From contig NC_133156.1 of NCBI RefSeq assembly GCF_040802235.1, positions 146,427,173-146,491,172 on the forward strand: a DNA stretch of 64,000 bases, in the 5' to 3' direction. This stretch comes from Manis javanica. Taxonomy: Eukaryota; Chordata; Mammalia; Pholidota; Manidae. Under the pieces are notes generated by a model. That model worked only from the letters and a program-made list of their open reading frames with translations, made no database searches and was not told the DNA's origin. Positions 56,740 to 64,000 of the stretch are shown here, one piece after another (positions within the stretch are counted from its first letter, which is position 1; the number at the start of each line of letters is the position of its first letter). The position numbers and the translations under genes are program-made.

Positions 56740-57085
56740 CCAATGAAAGTTAACTTCATTATGTTACATGGAATGTGGAAGGAATATTCCTCTAACAGAA
56801 TTGGGGAAGTAGTCTGCAGGGGATCTAGAAATGGGGAGCCCCCAAATTGGGCTTTGACTCTGTCCCTGACCAAGAGGGAACACCTGATCCATCACCAGAA
56901 GGTGGGTGACCTCTGTGGGAGGGGGGAGATTTTCACTCTACCTCAAATAAGAAGGTAACTGTGAGGAGAGAGATATGTTAACTGGTTTGACTGTAATAAT
57001 TACATCACTATGTATAGGTGTATCAAAGTGTCATGTGGTACACCTTAATATATACAATTTTTACTTAAATAGTAAAGTAAAGAAA
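56740..57085 (+). mobile_element. Old L1 3' end, plus strand
   Basis: It ends with GTGTATCAAAGTGTCATGTG, GTACACCTTAATATATACAA and TTTTTACTTAAATAGTAAAG, then AATAAAG. This resembles L1MA/L1MB 3' tails. Confidence 0.55.
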
Positions 57086-57621
57086 TAAAGACATGAGATT
57101 GAATTTTTAAAAATTCATACACAAGATAAAGCATGTTGAAAAAGACTGTTTTGAGAAAGCAGAAAAATATATTTCAACATGCTTCCAAATTAGTGTTAAA
57201 TGGATATAGAGAATATTAGAAGTATGTGAGCCTAAAGAAACAGTAAGCCTCAGTTTTCTGTAGTATTAATTTGTATGGAAACTCTTATTTCCTCACAACA
57301 TAAGACAAATGAAGTGTTATGCATGTCATTCTCCATTTTAAATGTCTCTGTGAGAAATAACAACAAATAAATTAGTGGCAAACATTTGGAGCCACATTTA
57401 AAAAAAAAAAGGCTCTGCCTACACTTAGAAGAAATGACCTTCCTCTCACTAAAGCGACCTTCCACCTGGCACTCTCCTTCCCTTATTCTCAAGGGAGGGC
57501 ACCTGGGAAAGAATCCCCTAGTGTGAGCTCTAAATTGGCTCTCTGCTCATGTCTTAGTGTAGCAATTAAAAATTAAAAATACTTTCATCTAAAGTAACAG
57601 AAAACTTCACTAACAATGGCT

Positions 57622-58067
57622 GTATTGGGTGCCTAGGGCTGCCTGTACAAATCCCCACAAATGTGGTAACTTAAAACAACCAAAATCTCCCCCTCACAGT
57701 TCTGGAGGCCAGAGGCCCAAGACCAAGATGTCCCAGGGCTGTGCGCCTCCCTCTAGGAATCATCCTTCTGGCCTCCACAGGCCCCTGGTAGCTCCTGGGG
57801 TCTCTTGCTTGTGGCTGCTTGATTCTAGTCTCTGCCTCTGCCTTCACATGGTCTTGTTCCCACAAGTGTCTCTATTCCTCTCCTCTCATAAGGACATGGT
57901 CATTGGATTTAGAGCCCACCCTAAATTCAGGGAGACTTCATCTCCAGATCCTAACCAATTACATCAGCAAAGACCTTATTTCCAAATCAGGTCACATTCT
58001 GAAGTTTTAGGTGTACATGAATTTGGTGGAGGTGGGGGGTGGGAGGGACACTATTCAACCCACTACA
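57622..58067 (+). mobile_element. MLT1-type LTR
   Basis: It begins TGTATTGGGTGCCTAGGGCTG, includes CCCTCACAGTTCTGGAGGCC, CTGCCTTCACATGGTC, CCAATTACATCAGC and TTATTTCCAAATCAGGTCAC, and ends CTATTCAACCCACTACA. All are MLT1 landmarks in order. Confidence 0.85.
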
Positions 58068-59239
58068 GGGTTTAAACACTCCAGGATGTCTGAGCTGACC
58101 TGACTCCTTCGTCCTTAGCTCCATGGCTGCCCCAGCCATCATGACCAAAGTCAAGGTTAGGGAATGTCTGCTGCTGACCCTTTTTATCAGAAAAGCACAA
58201 AAATCTAAGAAGCTCTTACACTAATTTTCTCCTTAAATCTCCTTGACTATAACTGGTTATAAGGCCACCCCTAACTGCATGAGAGGCTGGGATATTGAGA
58301 CATGGAATGATGGAGAATGGCCTAGACAAATCTCAAGACAATGCTTGTGCTGGGCATACAGCCATGTGGAAAAAAGACTGGGTTCTGTTAACACAAAAGC
58401 AGCAGGAAATTGTGTAGGCCTGATGCCTGCCAACCCCAGTCACTTCTGAATTTGGGCTCTACAGGTCTGCTTCTGAGAGCCTTTCATGACAAAATCCAGT
58501 TTCAGGTCAACAGTGGCTCAGGTGGCCCCACAGAGCTAACATGTCCTCTAAGTCCTTGTCGGGGCTAGCAGGTGGCTCCTTCTCTGCATGACTATAAAGC
58601 AGGTCTTCTCAAGCAGAGCCATTTGTGTTCCCAGGGGACATTGGCAATGCCTGGAGCCATTTTTTAATGTCATGGCTAAGGAGTATTTGGTGAGGCTCGG
58701 CTGTGTGTCAAGCACAGACAAATGACACTCAGGTCCTAAGTGCTCTCAGAGTAGAAAATATGTGACATATGTGTGGAGTACTAGGAAGCTGCAGAGGGAG
58801 GGAACCTGGAGTAAGCATTGCCAGACTACAGGATAAAGAGAAGTTAGGTGAGCAGAAAGAGGTAGAGGGCCAGTGGATAGAAGGATGTCCCAGAAAGAAG
58901 CCTGATGAGAGAATAGTCTTGAGGACAGAAGAGCCCAGAGCTTGCTCTCTGTGGCCAGGCCCCGTCAATGTCAACAGAAATCTACTATGAGGCTAGCACT
59001 GTAGACCAGAGCCAGGCATGGAAAGACCATATGCCACATTTTAGCACTTCGGAGGCTGTATTTGGAGATACCATTAAAAGATTTATACCAAGGAGAGGTC
59101 TGGTCTGACTTGTGTTTTAAGAGGCTTACTCTGAGAAGGCAGGCTCAAGATGCATAAATAGGAAGGCAAGGTAGAAACCTCATGCCATACACACACCAAG
59201 GAAGCAACTACAGCAAATACAACTAACCCTGAAAATGAC
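58068..59239. other. Intergenic, nothing recognised
   Basis: No coding signal or repeat is confidently assigned between the MLT1 LTR and the L1 5' region. Confidence 0.55.
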
Positions 59240-60692
59240 CTGAAGACTGCAGGGCAGACCACCTGCACCTGGGGGAGAAGGGAAGACCACACAGAGAAGG
59301 GTAAAGGGGCAGAGATGTGATCAAGCGTTACCTGAGCCCTTTCCCCATCCCAGCCCATAGGCAGGAGAAAAAGAAAAGGAGCAGGGAAGGGATAGGCACC
59401 CAGGGACTCTGCACACCTGGCCCTGGAGATCTGCTCTGGGAACAGGAGCCCACATTACATTGGGTTCTGGTGACTAGTGGGGCTGGACACCAGGGAGAGT
59501 TGGAGCACACTGGGAGGCTGAGACTCCAACTGCCTGGGGAGCACAGGCACACTCCACTAGTCCTACTGAGACACCCAGCAGAGGCAGCAGTTTGAAGGAC
59601 TTGTAGCAGTGGGAGGGAAGACAGAAGAGCAATGGCTGGATGAAGCTATCTCTGCAGAGAAAGGGCAGATGGATGATACCTCCCCGACCCTCCATCAGCA
59701 CAATAGTTCAGGCACTCTCTGGAGCCTCAGACACTCCATCCCACCCACTGGTGGCTTGGCCCCAAGGCACTTCCCTGTGCCCAGCCAAAGTGCCAGCCCA
59801 CTCAGCCCAGCAGTGTCGGACTTTGCTGCCTGGAGGGAAAAGAGAGATTCTCCCAGCTTTCATGGTCCTATTTCAGCCCATCTGGGTAGGCACCTGCAGG
59901 GGCCAGCTCCAAGAGCTCCTTCCTCCCCAGGGGTGGCCAAGCCAGGTGCTGAGTGCCTTACTGCTGCTAGAGGGTGCTTGTGCGACGCTGCAGCAGCTGC
60001 ACACTGCCATGGCATGACTAACTGCCTCTGCCACTGCTGGCTTGGCTTTCCACCATGGGACTCAATACCACCACTTACCCATGCTCCTGTGCACCCTCCC
60101 ACCACATGGATTGCCATCACTGCTGAGCACCCATGCACTCCACAACCAGGTGACTTGCCACTACTCCAAGCCAGTGCACCCTGCCATTGTGCAACTCACC
60201 TGCCCTGCCCACCCTGTTAAGCCAGAGGCCCACTATCGCTGCAGGTCAGGTAGAGGGTGGCCCTGCCCACAGTGATCCCAGTAGAAGCCCCTGTTATGAT
60301 CACAAAGGTTCTACTTAGGCAAACTGAGATAAACCTCAGCAGACAGATAAACCACTGCTGGCAGACAGACAGAAAGGTGACCCCACCCATTATCCACCAA
60401 TAGCAACTAGGGTTCCACAACAAATGAGAACCATGCACTGGAGAGGAAAGATTGTGGAGTTTCTGGGCACCATAGGACACCTTCTTCATAAAGCTATTAC
60501 TCTCTAGACCAGGAGGCAAAGCAGATCCAGCAGATCCATCTAATACCAAGGAAGAAACACAGAAAACCTGACAAAATGAGAAGACAGAGCAATATGTTCT
60601 AAACAAAACTACAGGATAAGACATCAGAGCGGGCTAAATGAAATGGAATCACCAATCTTCTTGATAAAGATTTCAAAGTAAAAGTCATAAAT

Positions 60693-61277
60693 ATGCCAAC
60701 TGATCTGCAGAAATGTATTAAAGATCTCAGAGAAGACTTCAACAAAGAGATACATGAGCTGAAGAACACAGTAACTAAAATGAAACATACAATGGAGGGA
60801 ATGAATAATAGATTGCTAAAACTAGAGGAGACAATCAATGAGATGGAAATTAGAGAACAGGAGCAAAATGAAGCTGAAGAACAGAGAGAAAAAAGGATCT
60901 CTAGGAATGAAAGAATGATAAGAGAGCTGTGTGACCAAACCAAATGAAATAATATTCACACAATAAGGGTATTAGAAGGAGAAGACAGAGACAAAAGGAC
61001 GGGAAATCTCTTTAAGGAAATAATTGTTGAAAACTTCCCCAATCTGGGGAAGGAAATATACACTGAGTTCATGGAAGCACAGACAGCCCCTAACAAAAAG
61101 AACCACAGGAAGACAACACCAAGACATATAATAATTAAAATGGGAAAGATAAAAGACAAGGAAAGAGTACTGAAAGCAGCTAGAGAAAGAAAAAAGATTA
61201 CTTATAAAGGGAACCCCATCAGACTATCAGCAGACTTCTCAGTAAAAGGGAGTGGCATAAAATATTTAAGGTACTAG
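60693..61277 (+). pseudogene. L1 ORF1 remnant
   Basis: It encodes an L1 ORF1 RNA-binding protein in one frame interrupted by a single TGA at 60945-60947. The first part is a coiled coil (heptad-rich, ending CDQTK). The second has the conserved TPRHIIIKM, KDKERVLKAARERK and PIRLSADFS motifs of the RRM/C-terminal region. After SADFS the frame is lost, and the tail (PFPDK, LKEFITTK, MLKGLL) continues in a shifted frame to about 61420. Confidence 0.88.
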
Positions 61278-61859
61278 AACAGGACCTTCAACCAAGAATC
61301 CTCTACCCCAATATTATCATTTAAATTTGAAGCAGTGATTAAACCATTTCCAGATAAATGAAGGCTCAAAGAATTTATAACAACTAAATCAGGATTCTAG
61401 GATATGTTAAAGGGACTGCTATAGATGGAAATGTTCCTAAGGCTGAGTAGTTTTCACCAGTGAAAATAAAACTACAGTACAGGTAGTAGACCAATTAATT
61501 AACAGTCAAGTGTGAAATTAAAACAAAATAAAAGTAGCAAAACCAACTATATACAAAATCAATCAAGGGATATACAAAAAGTGTGTGGAGGAGGAAGAAG
61601 AAAAAAAGTACTTTTAGACTGTGTTTGAAATAGATCAGTCAGCAACTTAACATAGACTGTTATGTAGTCAGGAAGCTATTCTTGAACCTTTGGTAACCAC
61701 AAACCTAAAACTTATAATACAAACAAAAAAATGTAAAGAGAGAAATCCAACCACAAAGCTAAAGAAAACCATCAAATAACAAGAGAAGATTACAAGAGAG
61801 GAAGAAAGGAACAGAGAGGAGCTATGAAAATAAACAGAAAACAATAAAATGGCAATAAG

Positions 61860-62575
61860 TACATACCTATCAATAATTACCCTAAATATAAATGGGTTGA
61901 ATGCACCAAAAAATACATAGAGTGGCAGAATGGATAAAGAAACAAGGCCCATTTATATGCTGCCTAGGGGAGACCTGTTTCAGATCCAAAAGTGAAGGGA
62001 TAGAAGAAGATATTACATGCAAGCAATAGGGAGTAAAAAGCAGGAGTAGCGGTATTTATATCAGACAAAATAGATTTCAAAACAAAGAAAGCAACAAGAG
62101 ACAAAGAAGAACATTACATAATAATAAAGGGGTCAGTCCAACAGGAGGATATAACCATAAATATATATGCACTAATCATAGGAGCATGTGAATATGTAAA
62201 ACAAATACTGTCAGAATTAAATGGGGTAATAGATTACAATATATTCATTGTAGGAGACTTTAACACACCACTCACATCAATAGATTAACCAGACAGGAAA
62301 CAAATGAGGAAAAAGAGGCACTGAACAATACACTAGACCAGATGGACTTAACAGACATGTACAGAACAGTCCACCCAAAAGCAGCAGGATACACATTTTT
62401 CTCAAGTGTACATGGAATGTTCTCCAGAATAGATCACATACTGGGCCACAAAAAGAGCCTCAATAAATTTAAAAAAATAGAAATTGTATCAAGCTGCTTC
62501 TCAGACCACAATGATATGAAACTAGAAATAAATTACACAAAGAAAACAAAAAAGCCTACAAACTTGTGGAGTTAA
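61860..62575 (+). pseudogene. L1 ORF2 endonuclease-domain remnant
   Basis: It starts with the ITLNINGLNAP signature of the APE-type endonuclease. It includes DLTDMYRTVHPKAAGYTFFS and FSRIDHILGHK, and reaches the catalytic SDHN motif before stopping. Several stops and a shift break the first half. Confidence 0.85.
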
Positions 62576-62800
62576 ACAACATGCTTCTAAATAATCAATG
62601 GATCAATGGTCAAATTAAAACAAAAATCAAGTGATATATGGAGACAAATGAAAATAAACATACAGCAGTCCAATATTTGTGGGATGCTGCAGAGACCTTT
62701 CTAAGAGGGAAGTACATAGAAGTACAGGCCTACTTCAAGAAATAAGAACAATCCCAAATAAAGTCTGAACTCACAATTAATAAGACTAGAAACAGAACAA

Positions 62801-63920
62801 ATGAAACCCAAAATTTATAGAAGGAGGGACATAATAAAGATCAGAGCAGAAATAAATAATATAGAGAAGAATAAAATGAAACTGAGCTGGTTCTTCAAGG
62901 AAACAAACAAAATAGACAACCCCCTAGCTAGACTTATCAAGAAAAAAAGAGTGAGTACACATACAAATAAAATCAAAAACAAAGAAGGATTAGTCACAAT
63001 GGATATCACAGAAATACAAAGAATTATTAGAAAATACTATGAAAAATCATATGCCAATAAATTAGACAACCTAGAAGAAATGGACAACTTCCTAGAAAAA
63101 TACAACCTTCCAAGACTGACTCAGGAAGAAACAGAAAATCTTAACCGACCAATCACCACCAATGAAATTGAATTGGTAATCAAAACACTCCCCAAAAAAC
63201 AAAAGTCTAGAACCTGATGGCTTCACAGTTGAATTCTACCAAACATTTTAATAAGAGCTAATACCCATCTTTCTTAAATTATTCCAAAAAGTAGAAGAGG
63301 GACTACTTCCAAATTCATTCGATGAGGTCAGCATCACTCTAATACCAAAACCAGGCAAAGACAATAAAAAAATGAAAATTATACATCAATATCCCTGGTG
63401 AACATAGATGCAAAAATCCTCAACAAAATATTGGCAAACTGAATACAAAAAATATGTCAGAAGGATCACTGTCATGATCAAGTGGATGATTTAGTCCAGG
63501 GATGTAAGGATGGTATAATATTTATAAATCAATCAATAGCATATACCACATTAACCAAAAGGATAAAAACCACCTGAGCATCTCAATAGATGCTGAAAAA
63601 GTATTTGACAAAATTCAACATGCATTCATGATAAAAACTCTAAACAGTATGAGCATAGAATGTACCTACCTAAGATAACAAAAGCCATATGCAACAAACC
63701 CACTGCTAACATCATACTCAATAGCAAAAAGCTGAAAGGTTTTCCTCTGAGATCAGGAACAAGACAAGGGTGTCCATTCTCACCACTTTTATTCAGTATA
63801 GTACTGGAGGTCCTAACCACAGCAATCAGAGAGCACAAAGAGATAAAAGGCACCCAAATTCCAAATTGGTAAGGGAGAAAAACTGTCACTATTTGCAGGT
63901 AAAATGACATTATACATAGA
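62801..63920 (+). pseudogene. L1 ORF2 reverse-transcriptase-domain remnant
   Basis: Fragments in two frames cover the linker ([20 protein letters not shown]) and the fingers/palm ([20 protein letters not shown]). The catalytic FADD box is present as FAGK (63892-63903), so both metal-binding aspartates are lost. ORF2 continues past the window. Confidence 0.88.
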
Positions 63921-64000
63921 AAAATCCTAAAGACTCCACCAAAAACTATTAGAACTAATAACTGGATTCAGCAAAGCTACAGAATACAAAATTAATACTC

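Larger units (their letters stand above)
59240..64000 (+). mobile_element. L1 LINE, decayed, truncated by the window end
   Basis: A GC-richer 5' UTR-like region (about 59240-60690) is followed by ORF1 remnants, an A-rich inter-ORF region and ORF2 endonuclease and reverse transcriptase remnants in the correct order and strand. Stops and frameshifts break both ORFs. The 5' limit is approximate, because L1 5' UTRs differ between lineages. Confidence 0.85.

Noticed and set aside
59609..60220. A 203-codon frame in the L1 5' UTR
   Set aside because: It lies in the GC-rich L1 5' region, has no domain and is not in the position of ORF1.

Overview
The window is nuclear DNA from a placental mammal. 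It shows long introns with GT-AG borders, one CpG island, and old eutherian repeats (MIR, L2, MER5A, MLT1-type LTRs, decayed L1). I see no Alu, rodent B1/B2, ruminant BovB/Bov-tA, carnivore tRNA-Lys SINE or horse ERE copies. A primate, mouse-like rodent, ruminant, carnivore or horse is therefore unlikely, but the order cannot be fixed from this alone.

One protein-coding gene dominates: TENT4A (PAPD7, POLS, TRF4-1), a non-canonical poly(A) polymerase, on the minus strand. All 13 coding exons are present, from the ATG at 50542 to the TAA at 5882-5880. With consensus or near-consensus splice sites and consistent phases they join into a 781-codon frame. The 3' UTR runs to a polyadenylation signal at 3845-3840. 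The CpG-island promoter lies at about 49.8-51.6 kb. The catalytic residues are intact, so the gene looks functional.

Layout in plus coordinates: 1-3.8 kb is 3' flank with a small local duplication. 3.8-5.9 kb is the 3' UTR. 5.9-22.2 kb holds coding exons 13 to 2, with a 41-bp minisatellite almost touching exon 4 and a TA microsatellite in intron 7. 22.2-49.9 kb is the 27.7-kb intron 1, which contains a 109-nt inverted repeat, a solo LTR, an MLT1-like LTR, a short proviral element with 5-bp target duplications, and scattered MIR, L2 and MER5A. 49.9-51.6 kb is exon 1 and the promoter. 51.6-64 kb is 5' flank: an L2 split by an MLT1 LTR, two more MLT1-type LTRs, L1 3' ends, and a decayed L1 whose ORF2 runs off the window.

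I found no evidence of a previously undescribed multi-gene system. The observations most worth checking are the minisatellite beside the exon 4 acceptor, the inverted repeat in intron 1, and the internally deleted provirus whose sense LTRs keep polyadenylation signals inside TENT4A. Most other open reading frames are chance or GC-rich shadow frames.
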